Shown here in pieces: positions 35,082-44,678 of a DNA stretch of 64,000 bases. The notes below the pieces were generated by a model. It had not been told where the DNA came from and ran no database searches. It was given only the letters and a program-made list of their open reading frames with translations. Numbering within the stretch: the stretch's first letter is position 1; the number at the start of each line of letters is the position of its first letter. The position numbers and the translations under genes are program-made. The stretch is from assembly GCF_001984065.1 (NCBI RefSeq), contig NZ_LYVP01000010.1:1-64000 (forward strand). The letters are read 5' to 3'. The stretch comes from Pseudomonas sp. KK4. GTDB lineage: Bacteria; Pseudomonadota; Gammaproteobacteria; Pseudomonadales; Pseudomonadaceae.

Positions 35082-37290
35082 AGGGATGGGACGCTGGATG
35101 GCTCAGGAAAGCTTCGATTTCTGCACAGGGCATCGGTTTGGCAAAGTAATACCCCTGAAAAACATCGCAGCGACTGCCCTTCAGGAAGTCCACCTGAGAC
35201 GCCGTTTCAACGCCTTCGGCGACCACCGTCAGGCCGAGGTGATGAGCCATGGAAATAATGCCTTGAGTGATCGCTGCGTCGTGATGGTCGGTGGCGATTT
35301 CCTGGATGAACGAGCGGTCAATCTTGATCTTGTCGATGGGCAAACGCTTGAGGTAGCTGAGGCTGGAAAAACCGGTGCCGAAATCATCGAGAGCAATGCG
35401 CACCCCCAATGCCTTGAGCCGGTGCAACGTGTCGATCGCCTGTTCAGCGTTATGCAACAGAAGCGACTCGGTGATCTCCAACTCCAGTTGCTCACCACAG
35501 AGTCCGTGTTTCTCCAGGGTGGCTTGTACATACTGGACGAAATGGCCACGCTGAAAATGCATCGGCGAAATATTCACCGCCATCGAAATGCCCGTGATGC
35601 CCTGCTCGCCTAGCTGGCGCAACTGCGCGCAGGCCGTATCGAGTACCCAAAGGCTCAGCGCAATGATCTGACCGCTGTCCTCTGCCACCGGCACAAACAC
35701 CGCGGGTGAGATAAATCCTTTTTCCGGATGCTTCCAACGCAGCAACGCTTCGATCCCGACCACCCGACCCGTGCGCGCGTCTATCTGCGGTTGATAATGC
35801 AGCTGTAACGACTGAGTTTCGATAGCCTTTTGCAGGTCATTGCGCAGACTCGCGTGCTCGCAAACGCGCTGATTAAGATCGCTGGTGTACCACTGAAAGT
35901 TGTTGCGCCCTTGTTGCTTGGCTTTGTACATGGCCATGTCAGCCTGCTGGATCAGCTGCATCGGCTGCTCGATGTGACCATCGCTCAGGGTGATGCCGAC
36001 GCTTGCACTCAGGTGCAGGTCAATGCCCTGGATGCAGTAGGGCCTGGCAATGCTGGCCATCAATCGCTCGGCTACCGGGACAACGTCCTCATCACGAAGC
36101 AGGTCCGGCAGCAGGACGATAAATTCGTCACCGCCCATGCGCACGATGGTATCGCCGGGACGAACCTGCTGAGTCATTCGCTGCGCCACCTCAATCAGCA
36201 CCTGATCGCCAAAGTAGTGCCCGATCGAATCGTTGATGGATTTGAATCCATCCAGATCAATGCACATCACCGCCAGACGACGCTTACGCCGACGACTGAT
36301 GTGACAATCCAGAACAAGCCGGTCTTCAAGCGAAACACGGTTAAGCAAACCGGTCAGGCGGTCATGGCTGGCGTTGAAACTCAATTGGCGCTCGAAATGC
36401 TTTTGCTCGCTGATGTCCCGGGCAATGCCAAATACCCCGACGATTTCTCCGTTGACCATGATCGGCAGGTTAGAGATGTCCATGGTAAGCAGGTTTTGAC
36501 TCTCGTCGAGAACCCGCGCCTCGAAACGCTGAGGTTCTCCGGCGCGGGCTGCGGAAAAATGCTGACTGACCCGTTCCAAGTCTTCTTCGAGTACCAGATG
36601 GGAGAAGTGATGACCAATGAAATCGCTCGCGGTGTGCGGTTTCAGCTTCAGGCCCGCCGGATTCACACTCTGGATGTTGCCGGCCAGATCGAGGGCGAAT
36701 ACCGGGTTGGGGTTGTAGGTGAACAAAGAACGAAAACGTTGTTCGCTTTCCTCCAGACGTTGGCCGTCACGCTCATGACGGATCGCAATGACTGCCAGCT
36801 GGGCCGCGCAGGCCAGTCGTTGAATCTGCGCCTCATCCGGCGCATTCGTGCGGTTCTGGTACAGGGCAAATGTACCCAACACGCCTCCCAGATGGGAGAG
36901 CAAAGGCACCGACCAGCAGGAACGCAGGTTATGCCACAGCGCCAGGCCGCGAAAACGCTCCCAGTTTGGATCTCGGGCGATGTCTTCGGTCACCACAAGC
37001 TCGCGCCGGAACGCTGCGGTGCCGCAGGTTCCTTCGTGTGGACCAATGGCCATTCCATGAATCGCGTCACTGTATTCGACCGGCAGGCTGGGCGCCGCGC
37101 CGCTCAGCAAGCGTTTGCCCTCGGCATCAGTGAGCAGGATAGAGCAGAAGGTTTCGGGGGCCTGTGCGTCGTGCATCTGACAGATGGCGCAGAGTATGTC
37201 GCCCAGATGATGGTCGGTCGCGATCATGCCGAGAATGTCACGTTGCGACTCGGGGAAGGTCTTGCTGTGAAAGCTCGGACGAGTATTCAT
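35080..37290 (-). CDS. GAF-PAS-GGDEF-EAL cyclic-di-GMP enzyme
   Basis: The 736-residue soluble protein has an N-terminal GAF domain (about 15-170), a PAS domain (about 180-300), a GGDEF domain with intact GGDEF at 386-390 and an inhibitory-site RPGD at 377-380, and an EAL domain with EAL at 514-516 plus DDFGTGFSSLSYL and QGYYFAKP. Both catalytic sites look active, so it may make and break cyclic di-GMP, with GAF and PAS sensing a ligand. No membrane segment is present. The start at 37290 is the first ATG of the frame. It is a single gene. Confidence 0.93.
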   Translation of the reverse strand: MNTRPSFHSKTFPESQRDILGMIATDHHLGDILCAICQMHDAQAPETFCSILLTDAEGKRLLSGAAPSLPVEYSDAIHGMAIGPHEGTCGTAAFRRELVVTEDIARDPNWERFRGLALWHNLRSCWSVPLLSHLGGVLGTFALYQNRTNAPDEAQIQRLACAAQLAVIAIRHERDGQRLEESEQRFRSLFTYNPNPVFALDLAGNIQSVNPAGLKLKPHTASDFIGHHFSHLVLEEDLERVSQHFSAARAGEPQRFEARVLDESQNLLTMDISNLPIMVNGEIVGVFGIARDISEQKHFERQLSFNASHDRLTGLLNRVSLEDRLVLDCHISRRRKRRLAVMCIDLDGFKSINDSIGHYFGDQVLIEVAQRMTQQVRPGDTIVRMGGDEFIVLLPDLLRDEDVVPVAERLMASIARPYCIQGIDLHLSASVGITLSDGHIEQPMQLIQQADMAMYKAKQQGRNNFQWYTSDLNQRVCEHASLRNDLQKAIETQSLQLHYQPQIDARTGRVVGIEALLRWKHPEKGFISPAVFVPVAEDSGQIIALSLWVLDTACAQLRQLGEQGITGISMAVNISPMHFQRGHFVQYVQATLEKHGLCGEQLELEITESLLLHNAEQAIDTLHRLKALGVRIALDDFGTGFSSLSYLKRLPIDKIKIDRSFIQEIATDHHDAAITQGIISMAHHLGLTVVAEGVETASQVDFLKGSRCDVFQGYYFAKPMPCAEIEAFLSHPASHP

Positions 37291-37744
37291 GGTGGTTCCT
37301 GAAGACTCTCGAGGTCGTCCGGTCTTCAGAGAGCCAGAAATAGTGGCGGCCGATCACTGTCCACTAGTGCTTCGGACGCGCACTCTATAGAGCGCCAGCT
37401 AACTAATAAAAGGCTCAGATCCAACATAAAAAACAGTATCAGATTGCCGCGGTTTGGCTGAAATGGTCGGGGTGCTTGGCCGTTTTGATGTTCTGCTGGC
37501 GCGGACAGTCCGGAAGCTGCAGCCCGGTTTCCATGAACTTGGACCGATGAACATTTCCACGCCAATAGCCTTCGGACCTGCCGCAAAACATAGTAACGGC
37601 CTGCCTATGAACATCTGACATGGCCCACTTGTTAAATGATGTGTCAGCCTAGGTCTCCCCGTTGATCTTGCAAGTCCACAATTATGCAATGGCATGTTTA
37701 AGCGTTAGCGATACCCAAGCGTGCATGTACCGTCCATAAACCAC
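37291..37744. other. Intergenic stretch without recognised features
   Basis: These 454 bases hold the promoter of the GGDEF/EAL gene at the left. I see no gene, repeat or clear hairpin in the remainder. Confidence 0.4.
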
Positions 37745-39064
37745 TCAAATTACATAAGGCTCGAACAGCCTCCGGACATTCACCCGCGCCTTCAGCTTTG
37801 CGGCCAACAGGTACAAACCTCCCACCTTGCGATGCAGAAACAGTACATCCGCAGGTGGCGTGTGCCAGAAGTCGCGGTCGGCACCTAGTTCCCAACCGGT
37901 ATCACGCAGGCGTACGGCCAGGTCAGACGTCGCAAAGTCATAGGCACCTTGATACCTGAGAGGCTCGCAGGCCTGTGTAATGAGCTCAGTGAGCACCGCT
38001 CGGTGTCTGGGCAGCGTTTCAGGTCGAAAGTAGCCAACTTCCAGCGCGGCATTGGTGATGGCGGCACGGTCTTCATGCAGCCCTGCAATCAGCAAGCGGC
38101 GATAAGCCTCGGTGGTGTTGCGGTCATAAAATCGCGTGGCACCGAAGTCCAGCAACACCATCCGGCCGGAATCCTGCTGATAACGGTAATTGGCAAAATT
38201 AGGGTCGGTCTGCACGCACTGGAAATCGAACACCTCGCGCAGAAACAGGCCGAATAGCAACATGATGATCCGGTTGCGCTCTGCCTGGGGCGCGTGCTCC
38301 AGTGACTCCATCGCAACTCCGTCAACGAAGGACATCACCAAAATATTGGGCGTGCTGAACTGGGCAAACGCACGAGGAACCAGAAAGTCAGGACTGTCGG
38401 CCAACAGTTGACCAAAGCGCTCTAAGTGTTCGGTTTCTTTCATGTAGTCCGCTTCATCCTGCAGTTGACGCTTGGCCTCTTGCAGCAATGGGCCGACGTC
38501 CATGCCCTCAGGCAGCATCCCGGACAGGCGCAACAAGGTAGCAACGTTATCCACATCGCTCGAAATACTCTCGCGCACGCCAGGATATTGCACCTTGATC
38601 GCCAGGCGTTGGCCGTCCTTCCCTTTCGCAACATGAACCTGGCCGATGGACGCTGCCGCCAATGGCGTGAAGGAAAACCGTTCGAAGCGCCCTTCCCAAC
38701 CCTTGCCCCAGCTTTCGTTGAGGACTGCCACCAACTGGCTCATGGGCATAGGATGAGCGTCGCACCGCAGACGAGAAAGGATGTCGCTGAACTCGCGCGG
38801 CAACAAATCACCGGCATCCATCGATAACAACTGCCCGACCTTCATGGCGGCGCCACGCAGTTGCGACAGTTGCTCGACCACCCGGTGCACATTGCCCGAC
38901 GTCAACAGCAGTTCGCTGAGCGCCGGACGCTTGCCCTGAACCCACTGCCGAGCGCCTTCGGCTAGCATGCCGCCCGCGACACCCGAGGCCAAACTGCCTA
39001 AACGCATCAACCGCGATAAGCGGCTGCCAGGCACGGGCAACGAGCCGGGCACCCGAGGCTTCAT
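37745..39064 (-). CDS. ABC1/UbiB-family atypical kinase
   Basis: The 439-residue protein has the ABC1 (AarF/UbiB/COQ8) signatures: the KxGQ motif at 75-78 (MKVGQLLSMD), the Ala-rich loop LAAASIGQVHVA, the VAIK-like LAIKVQYPG, and the metal-binding LLDFGATR. Members support ubiquinone or other prenyl-lipid pathways. This copy is not the ubiquinone-operon UbiB, as no ubiE or ubiJ is near. It overlaps the DUF3429 gene by 4 bases (ATGA), a coupling seen in light-regulated gene groups of Pseudomonas. Confidence 0.9.
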   Translation of the reverse strand: MKPRVPGSLPVPGSRLSRLMRLGSLASGVAGGMLAEGARQWVQGKRPALSELLLTSGNVHRVVEQLSQLRGAAMKVGQLLSMDAGDLLPREFSDILSRLRCDAHPMPMSQLVAVLNESWGKGWEGRFERFSFTPLAAASIGQVHVAKGKDGQRLAIKVQYPGVRESISSDVDNVATLLRLSGMLPEGMDVGPLLQEAKRQLQDEADYMKETEHLERFGQLLADSPDFLVPRAFAQFSTPNILVMSFVDGVAMESLEHAPQAERNRIIMLLFGLFLREVFDFQCVQTDPNFANYRYQQDSGRMVLLDFGATRFYDRNTTEAYRRLLIAGLHEDRAAITNAALEVGYFRPETLPRHRAVLTELITQACEPLRYQGAYDFATSDLAVRLRDTGWELGADRDFWHTPPADVLFLHRKVGGLYLLAAKLKARVNVRRLFEPYVI

Positions 39065-39525
39065 GAATGAAGCGCCTCAACGATCGCGGCAAGCAACAAG
39101 CAGACGCTCGCCACGAGGGTAAGCCGTAACCGCATCGGCAGGTACCAGGCGGGCAAGCTCGTAACCCGCAGCAGCTGCCTGTCCTGCCGGAGGTGGGCAA
39201 CTAAACCGATCACCAACAGCACGCAACCCAATGGCATCGGCAGTAACGTGGCAAGCCAGGCAATAAGCGCAGGAATGACACTCCAGATGAACCGGTCTCT
39301 GCCCTGCTCTGCGCTCATGTCTTGCACGGTCATGGCGAAACCCCAGTGTAAGGCGCCTACAAAGCCCAGTATGACCGCGCCATAGTTAACAAGCGCAATC
39401 GCAAACAACGGTCGATAGTCGAGAGAAAACGGGATCAGCAGCGCCAGAAAAATAAACGGCAAGAGACCGCCATAACCCAGCAGGCTGATGTGCTTGGGCA
39501 GAGAGGTTGAAGGCAACGCGTTCAT
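39061..39525 (-). CDS. DUF3429 membrane protein
   Basis: The 154-residue protein has five hydrophobic segments (for instance LGYGGLLPFIFLALLIPF and YGAVILGFVGALHWGFAM). The FxGALHWG pattern is the DUF3429 mark. It is an inner-membrane protein of unknown role. It is the first gene of a two-gene operon with the ABC1 kinase and is divergent from the DCC/folE operon, with 280 bases between. Confidence 0.85.
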   Translation of the reverse strand: MNALPSTSLPKHISLLGYGGLLPFIFLALLIPFSLDYRPLFAIALVNYGAVILGFVGALHWGFAMTVQDMSAEQGRDRFIWSVIPALIAWLATLLPMPLGCVLLVIGLVAHLRQDRQLLRVTSLPAWYLPMRLRLTLVASVCLLLAAIVEALHS

Positions 39526-39774
39526 TTGTATTCCTCGCAGTGAGCGACACTCAAGACTGTAGGCGCAAAAGCCCCGCCTGGGCGAGATATTGAAGGGGAT
39601 CCGAAGCTGGGGTCAGTGTAATGAGTCGCTTGGTAGAAACAGGTCATTGCCCCATTCCGTTTGGGGCAGGCAGGCGACTGCATGGCCACTCAAAAAATCC
39701 CAGATCCACCCATGATTGATTCATTTCACAGTAAAAGAATGACCGTGATTGTCAGGTTGTATGTTTGGGCCTAT

Positions 39775-39795
39775 CTTATACAAAACCTATACAAG
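39775..39795. promoter_or_regulatory. Direct repeat TATACAA-N4-TATACAA before the DCC/folE operon
   Basis: TATACAA occurs at 39777-39783 and again at 39788-39794, one helical turn apart, and the pair lies 12 to 29 bases before the ATG at 39806. Related half-sites occur in the promoter at 42252-42279. Regulators of the MerR type with a B12 light sensor (LitR/CarH) control homologous genes in Pseudomonas; this may be their site. Also in this gap is a TGCCCCA/TGGGGCA hairpin (39648-39668). Confidence 0.4.
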
Positions 39796-39805
39796 ACAAT
39801 CAGCA

Positions 39806-40300
39806 ATGTACAACAAAGAGCCTTGGCCACTGACGCTGTACTTTGACGGCAACTGTCCGTTGTGTGCGCGTGAAATCACGATCCTGCGCCGTCACGCTGC
39901 ACAGACCCGACTGCTGTTTGTTGACATGGAAAGTCCTGAGTTCGACGCCAAGGCACTCGGTTTCACGTTCGAGCAAATGCAAGCGACGCTTCATGCCCGT
40001 TTTGCCGATGGCCGCTGGGTCAAGGGCCTGGACGCCACCCTTTGGAGCTGGCGTGCAGCCGGCTTGGGATTTTGGGCCACGCCGCTAACTTGGCGTGCAC
40101 TCAGGCCCCTGCTTGCACTCGGTTATCGCATCTTTTGCCGTCTCCGTCCCCATTTGGCGTGGTTACCTCACCCGGATGGCCGCCGTCGATGTGTCGATAA
40201 CCGTTGCGCGGTGCCGCAAGCAAAACCCCCACACGAACGCCTCTACAGCCAAGGATTGCCGTCACCTAAAGCGCAGCATGGCTGCGAGGAGTCCAAATGA
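39806..40300 (+). CDS. DCC-family (DUF393) thiol-disulfide protein
   Basis: The 164-residue protein has the DCC signature [19 protein letters not shown] with the redox pair Cys17 and Cys20, and a WSWRAAG segment later. DCC proteins are thought to be thiol-disulfide oxidoreductases, without a proven substrate. ATG at 39806 is chosen; the longer frame from 39749 runs through the putative operator. The C-terminal tail overlaps folE by 4 bases (ATGA), so the two are coupled. Confidence 0.87.
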   Translation: MYNKEPWPLTLYFDGNCPLCAREITILRRHAAQTRLLFVDMESPEFDAKALGFTFEQMQATLHARFADGRWVKGLDATLWSWRAAGLGFWATPLTWRALRPLLALGYRIFCRLRPHLAWLPHPDGRRRCVDNRCAVPQAKPPHERLYSQGLPSPKAQHGCEESK

Positions 40301-40857
40301 TCTCAACAATAGCCGAGCATTATCGTGAGATTCTCGTTGCCGTAGGCGAGAACCCTGAGCGTGAAGGATTGTTGGACACGCCCAAGCGCGCAGCCAAAGC
40401 GATGCAATACCTGTGCAACGGCTACACCATGGATCTGGAGGAAGTCATCAACGGCGCACTGTTCGAATCGCTAAACGACGAAATGGTCATCGTGCGCGAC
40501 ATCGAACTGTATTCGTTGTGCGAGCACCACATGCTGCCCTTCATCGGCAAGGCTCATGTCGCGTACATCCCGACCGGCAGGGTACTGGGCCTGTCGAAGG
40601 TTGCACGAGTGGTCGATATGTTTGCCCGCCGATTACAGATTCAGGAAAACCTCACCAGACAAATTGCCGACGCCCTTCAGCACATGACCGATGCCGCCGG
40701 AGTGGCGGTGGTTATTGAGGCAAAGCACATGTGCATGATGATGCGAGGCGTGGAGAAGCAGAACTCGGTGATGACCACATCGGTGATGCTCGGCGCCTTT
40801 CGCGACTCGTCCGCTACCCGTCACGAGTTCCTGCAACTGATAGGGCGACTTGGATAA
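40297..40857 (+). CDS. folE: GTP cyclohydrolase I
   Basis: The 186-residue protein is a type I GTP cyclohydrolase, which makes 7,8-dihydroneopterin triphosphate from GTP. The zinc ligands are Cys75, His78 and Cys146, and the catalytic His is in [10 protein letters not shown]. Pseudomonads usually have more than one folE copy; this one lies with DCC, SDR, DUF6482 and DUF2256 genes rather than with folate genes. It probably supplies a pterin under light or stress conditions, for example for a photolyase antenna or tetrahydromonapterin. That role is inferred. Confidence 0.94.
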   Translation: MISTIAEHYREILVAVGENPEREGLLDTPKRAAKAMQYLCNGYTMDLEEVINGALFESLNDEMVIVRDIELYSLCEHHMLPFIGKAHVAYIPTGRVLGLSKVARVVDMFARRLQIQENLTRQIADALQHMTDAAGVAVVIEAKHMCMMMRGVEKQNSVMTTSVMLGAFRDSSATRHEFLQLIGRLG

Positions 40858-40892
40858 CGCCAATGGATCACGTCTGTCTGCGTGGAGGCTGA

Positions 40893-41603
40893 ATGAACCG
40901 TTCCTTCAGGATGAACTCCCTTGGCCAGGGCTACCGTGCCTTGGTGATAGGCGCCAGTGGAGCCCTCGGCGCGTCGTTTTGTGAGTTGCTCAACGATGAT
41001 CCAGGATGCTCGGTTGTTCGTGAACTGGGGCGTAACAGTGCTCCAGGATTGGATCTGGAAAAGCCCGACACGATCGCCAGCGCGGCCGCTGAATTAGCGC
41101 AAGAAGCCCCGTACCAGTTGATTTTGCATGCTGCCGGTCTGCTTCATCGCGAAGACATCAAGCCTGAAAAAAGTTACACCTCAATGGAAGCGGATGCGCT
41201 CCAGGCGATCTTCCAAGTCAACACGCTCGGGCCTGCACTGGTTCTGCGTCACTTCCTGCCCTTGCTTGACCGTAACGGCGCGATGGCGGTGCTCTCCGCC
41301 AAGGTGGGCAGCATCGGCGATAACCGTTTGGGCGGCTGGTATGCCTATCGCGCCTCCAAGGCAGCATTGAACATGCTGATTAAAACGGCTGCGATCGAAC
41401 TGGCACGAACACGCCCTCAGACCCGCTTGTTCAGTCTTCATCCGGGCACGGTCATTTCGGGCCTGTCCAAGCCTTTCAAAGGCGCTTCTGCCGCCAGGCC
41501 TGCAAGCCTCGCTGCACGCGAACTGTTATCACTGATTGACCGCTTGGCGCCTGCCGACAGCGGCCATTTTTTTGCTTATAACGGAGAACGCCTACCCTGG
41601 TAG
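40893..41603 (+). CDS. Short-chain dehydrogenase/reductase
   Basis: The 236-residue SDR has the cofactor motif VIGASGALG near residue 18, the NAG-like LHAAGLLHRED and the catalytic YAYRASK (Tyr-x-x-x-Lys). It is 35 bases after folE, so a pterin or a metabolite of the same pathway is a likely substrate, as FolM/PTR1 enzymes are SDRs. It also resembles C-factor-like SDRs. ATG at 40893 starts the frame; a second ATG is seven codons later. Confidence 0.88.
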   Translation: MNRSFRMNSLGQGYRALVIGASGALGASFCELLNDDPGCSVVRELGRNSAPGLDLEKPDTIASAAAELAQEAPYQLILHAAGLLHREDIKPEKSYTSMEADALQAIFQVNTLGPALVLRHFLPLLDRNGAMAVLSAKVGSIGDNRLGGWYAYRASKAALNMLIKTAAIELARTRPQTRLFSLHPGTVISGLSKPFKGASAARPASLAARELLSLIDRLAPADSGHFFAYNGERLPW

Positions 41604-41617
41604 GCAGGGAGTGCACC

Positions 41618-41923
41618 TTGAATCTGCAAGCGTTGACCGAACGGGCCGCGAATGGCGAGGTAAGGGAGCTGGAGCTGCTGTCTCTGGAAGGCGGCTTTTA
41701 TCTGGCGCGAGTCGGGCTGGATCACGGCCAATTCACGCTGCTGGACGACGAAGCGAAGCCTATGCGCCTTCGCTCTATCAATCACCTGCGTGACATGTTG
41801 CAGTTTGTCCCGCCATTTCCCTGCGTGCTTGTGCAGCAGTGCGTCCATGATGAGATGTGCGGATCACGTGAAGAGCCCATTGGGGCGCTACGCATTCCTT
41901 TCTCGCTGATTGCGCCTTGGTGA
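41618..41923 (+). CDS. DUF6482-family protein
   Basis: The 101-residue protein reads [20 protein letters not shown] then [20 protein letters not shown], a pattern shared by DUF6482 proteins of pseudomonads. It starts with TTG at 41618 preceded by GGGAG at 6 bases. It has no known function. It is 14 bases after the SDR gene, in the folE operon. Confidence 0.72.
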   Translation: MNLQALTERAANGEVRELELLSLEGGFYLARVGLDHGQFTLLDDEAKPMRLRSINHLRDMLQFVPPFPCVLVQQCVHDEMCGSREEPIGALRIPFSLIAPW

Positions 41924-42012
41924 GTCGTCTTCCGTTGAACGCCGTCGAATGGAGAGGCGACGCAAGCGTGGCCGTCAGAAACTGCTTGAAAACTGGATGC
42001 CGGGGAGTTGTT

Positions 42013-42174
42013 TTGAAGAAGAGTGAACTGCCGGTCAAAACCTGTGCAGCCTGCGGACTGCCCTTCGCCTGGCGTAAGAAATGGGCGCGCTGCTGGGATA
42101 AGGTGCGCTACTGCTCGCAGCGTTGCCAACGGCGCAGAAGCAATGGATGCCATGTCATCCCCTCCCCGACTTGA
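42013..42174 (+). CDS. DUF2256-family small zinc-ribbon-like protein
   Basis: The 53-residue protein starts [20 protein letters not shown] and contains two Cys pairs (CAAC and CSQRC) with the RKKWARCWD motif of DUF2256, so it probably binds zinc. The start is TTG at 42013 with GGGGAG 5 to 6 bases upstream; the longer open frame has no family match before it. DUF2256 genes often lie beside photolyase or cryptochrome genes. No photolyase is in this window. Confidence 0.82.
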   Translation: MKKSELPVKTCAACGLPFAWRKKWARCWDKVRYCSQRCQRRRSNGCHVIPSPT

Positions 42175-42251
42175 ATGCCGAGTCCGTAACAGCCTCATTT
42201 CTAAATGGCCATGCCGAGACAAGGGCGTGCGGTGTTTAACCTGGAATATTC

Positions 42252-42279
42252 TTGTACATTAACAACCATTCTGTATAAG
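42252..42279 (+). promoter_or_regulatory. Predicted promoter of the PAS chemoreceptor gene with TGTACA/TGTATA half-sites
   Basis: TTGTAC (42252-42257) and TATAAG (42274-42279) are spaced by 16 bases and would start a transcript near 42286, about 47 bases before the ATG at 42333. The -35 and -10 boxes lie inside TTGTACA and CTGTATA, which resemble, in reverse, the TATACAA half-sites before the DCC gene. Confidence 0.42.
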
Positions 42280-42332
42280 TTTTGCAGGGGCGTGATGAAC
42301 GTGCCGTGCAGTCCCTACCCACCGAGGTACGT

Positions 42333-43649
42333 ATGTTCAACTCGCAAATCAAAAAAGAACTGACCATCTGCAAGCAGCGGTTGGCTGACAGTGAAGCCAC
42401 CCTCGCAGCATTAGATTGCTCCATGGCTCTGATTGAGTTCCTACCTGACGGGACGATCCTCGGCGCCAATCACAATTTCCTGACGCTGATGGGCTATCGC
42501 CTTGAGGAAATTCATTCCCGGCATCACCGTTTGTTCTGTACACCACACTACGCCAACAGCCTCGCTTACACGGGTTTTTGGTCACGGTTGAGTAGTGGTG
42601 AGTCCATAAACGGCCGCTTCCTGCGCTTGGACAATCAGGGGCATGAGATCTGGCTGGAGGCCAGCTATAACCCTGTTCGCGACGACGCTGGACGGGTGAT
42701 TAAGGTCGTCAAGATTGCTACGGATGTCACTGCCCGGGTGCAGAAGGAACAAGAGCAGGAAAGTCAAATCAATGCGATTAACCGCTCCATGGCAACCATT
42801 GAGTTCAACCTGCAGGGACAAGTCATCACCGCCAATGAAAATTTCCTTGCCGTGATGGGTTACCGTCTCGATGAGATTGTTGGCAAGCACCATCGCCTGT
42901 TCTGTGAGCGTCGCGAAAGTGAATCCAATGAGTACCACCAATTTTGGGAGCGCCTGAACCAAGGCGAATTTTTCTCCGGTAAGTTCAAGCGTTTCAACCG
43001 TCAGGGACAAATCGTCTGGTTACGTGCGACTTATAATCCAATGTTCGACGCCAACGGTCGCCTTTATAAAGTCGTCAAGTTTGCAAGCGATATCACTGCT
43101 CAGGTACTCCAGCAGGAAACTGAGTCACGCGCAGCACGGATGGCCTATGAGACTTCGCTGAAAACCGACAATACCGCACTTGAAGGTGCCCGAGTGGTGC
43201 AGGAGACCGCGGATGTCATGCAAAGCCTGGCTGGGGAATTGAATCACGCAGCCGAAGGTATCAATGATGTCAGTCAGCAGTCGGAAGTAATCAGCAGCAT
43301 CGTGCAGACCATCCGTGGCATCGCAGAACAAACGAATCTTCTTGCGCTGAACGCAGCCATCGAAGCGGCTCGGGCCGGAGAGCAGGGTCGAGGTTTTGCG
43401 GTGGTCGCTGACGAAGTGCGAAATCTTGCTTCGCGCACAAGCCAGGCGACTATCAAAATTGTCGAGGTGGTGCAGCACAATCGTGAATTGGCCCGGGGGG
43501 CAGTGGCCAGGATGGAGGCGAGTAAAGACAAGGCAGAACAAGGCGTCAAATTAGCCGGTGAGGCTGGTCAAGTAATCCTGGATATTCAGGACAGTGCTCG
43601 CCAAGTCGTACACGCGATCAGCAAGTTCTCGTCGACATTAGCCAGATGA
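42333..43649 (+). CDS. Soluble chemoreceptor with two PAS domains (methyl-accepting domain protein)
   Basis: The 438-residue protein has no membrane segment. It has two similar PAS domains (about 25-135 and 145-260: [17 protein letters not shown] and [20 protein letters not shown], each followed by G(Y/F)R(L)...HHRLFC) and a short methyl-accepting signalling hairpin (about 305-400) with the core tip [20 protein letters not shown]. It resembles Aer-2/BdlA-type cytoplasmic receptors, which sense a bound cofactor such as heme or flavin. The C-terminal part is short and no CheR-binding pentapeptide is seen. ATG at 42333 follows GAGGTA. A linked EAL gene follows, as in a signalling pair. Confidence 0.9.
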   Translation: MFNSQIKKELTICKQRLADSEATLAALDCSMALIEFLPDGTILGANHNFLTLMGYRLEEIHSRHHRLFCTPHYANSLAYTGFWSRLSSGESINGRFLRLDNQGHEIWLEASYNPVRDDAGRVIKVVKIATDVTARVQKEQEQESQINAINRSMATIEFNLQGQVITANENFLAVMGYRLDEIVGKHHRLFCERRESESNEYHQFWERLNQGEFFSGKFKRFNRQGQIVWLRATYNPMFDANGRLYKVVKFASDITAQVLQQETESRAARMAYETSLKTDNTALEGARVVQETADVMQSLAGELNHAAEGINDVSQQSEVISSIVQTIRGIAEQTNLLALNAAIEAARAGEQGRGFAVVADEVRNLASRTSQATIKIVEVVQHNRELARGAVARMEASKDKAEQGVKLAGEAGQVILDIQDSARQVVHAISKFSSTLAR

Positions 43650-43722
43650 TTGAGCCTTGCGGCATGTACAAAATGTTGGCTTGATCGATAGCTTCATAGT
43701 GATTGAAAAAACGGGGGTTTGA

Positions 43723-44508
43723 ATGAAAGAAAGATCGCGACCGGAACCTCCTTGTAAGGCCTGCAGGGAGGGCAATGAACTGGGTTTTGAGTTCAGCATG
43801 GCGTTCCAGCCCATCGTAGATCTGCGCGATAACAGTATTTTTGCCTACGAGGCTCTGGTACGTGGTTGCGATGGCACTGGTGCGGCTGCCATTCTTGGAC
43901 AGGTGAACGAACAGAATCGTTATGCCTTTGACCAAGCATGTCGAGTCAAGGCTGTCGAGCTTGCTTCACGTTTACAAATACCCTGCTTTGTCAGCATCAA
44001 CTTCTTACCCAATGCGGTATATCAAGCCGCCACGTGCATTCGGGCGACGCTTGAAGCTGCGCGCAGATTTGGATTTCCCACCGAAAGGCTGATTTTCGAG
44101 ATCACCGAAAACGAAGAGCTGGTGGACAAGGAACATCTGAAAAGCATCATTCGAGAATATCGCCTCAAAGGCTTCAAGACAGCGATAGATGATTTCGGTG
44201 CTGGGTACTCGGGGCTTAATTTGCTGGCAGAGTTTCAACCTGACATCATCAAACTGGACATGAGCCTGGTGCGTAACATCGGCACTGACCCGGTGCGACA
44301 GGCCATCGTCCAAGGTATATTAGGTGTATGCAAAGCGCTCAATATTGAAGTGATTGCAGAGGGCGTAGAGACCCATGCCGAACTGCAGCAGTTACTGGGC
44401 TTTGGCATTAACTTCTACCAAGGTTATCTGTTCGCAAAACCCGAATACGAAACCCTGCCTGACGTGCAATGGCCGACATCCGATAACGGCGTTCATTTCA
44501 GCCCATAG
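43723..44508 (+). CDS. EAL-domain cyclic-di-GMP phosphodiesterase
   Basis: The 261-residue protein is a stand-alone EAL domain. EAL is at residues 43-45 (FAYEALVRG), with the metal and catalytic residues in EITENEEL, DDFGAGYSGLNLL, KLDMSLV, AEGVET and QGYLFAKP. The complete set suggests active hydrolysis of cyclic di-GMP. An N-terminal CKAC (residues 11-14) may bind metal. It resembles the EAL part of BLUF-EAL light sensors but has no BLUF domain. It is 73 bases after the PAS receptor gene and precedes a LOV gene. Confidence 0.9.
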   Translation: MKERSRPEPPCKACREGNELGFEFSMAFQPIVDLRDNSIFAYEALVRGCDGTGAAAILGQVNEQNRYAFDQACRVKAVELASRLQIPCFVSINFLPNAVYQAATCIRATLEAARRFGFPTERLIFEITENEELVDKEHLKSIIREYRLKGFKTAIDDFGAGYSGLNLLAEFQPDIIKLDMSLVRNIGTDPVRQAIVQGILGVCKALNIEVIAEGVETHAELQQLLGFGINFYQGYLFAKPEYETLPDVQWPTSDNGVHFSP

Positions 44509-44678
44509 CAATCGTTCCTGGCCCACCAGGGTTTCCAGCCAGAATCGCGAGCGATTGGCCGTTGAACCCTCTGAACTCAGCGGCCGTGTATGGCGCTAAT
44601 GCCGATGGTTATACTGATGACTTCGTGTAAGGCGGGTAATCGCCAAAAATGAGATGTCACTCACTGGGGCTCTGAGAA

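Noticed and set aside
35830..37302. A 490-codon open frame on the plus strand over the GGDEF/EAL gene
   Set aside because: Its residues are low in family sense, and the minus-strand frame has intact GGDEF and EAL motifs.
39648..39668. TGCCCCA/TGGGGCA hairpin as a terminator
   Set aside because: It lies between divergent genes, and neither strand has a T-run after it.
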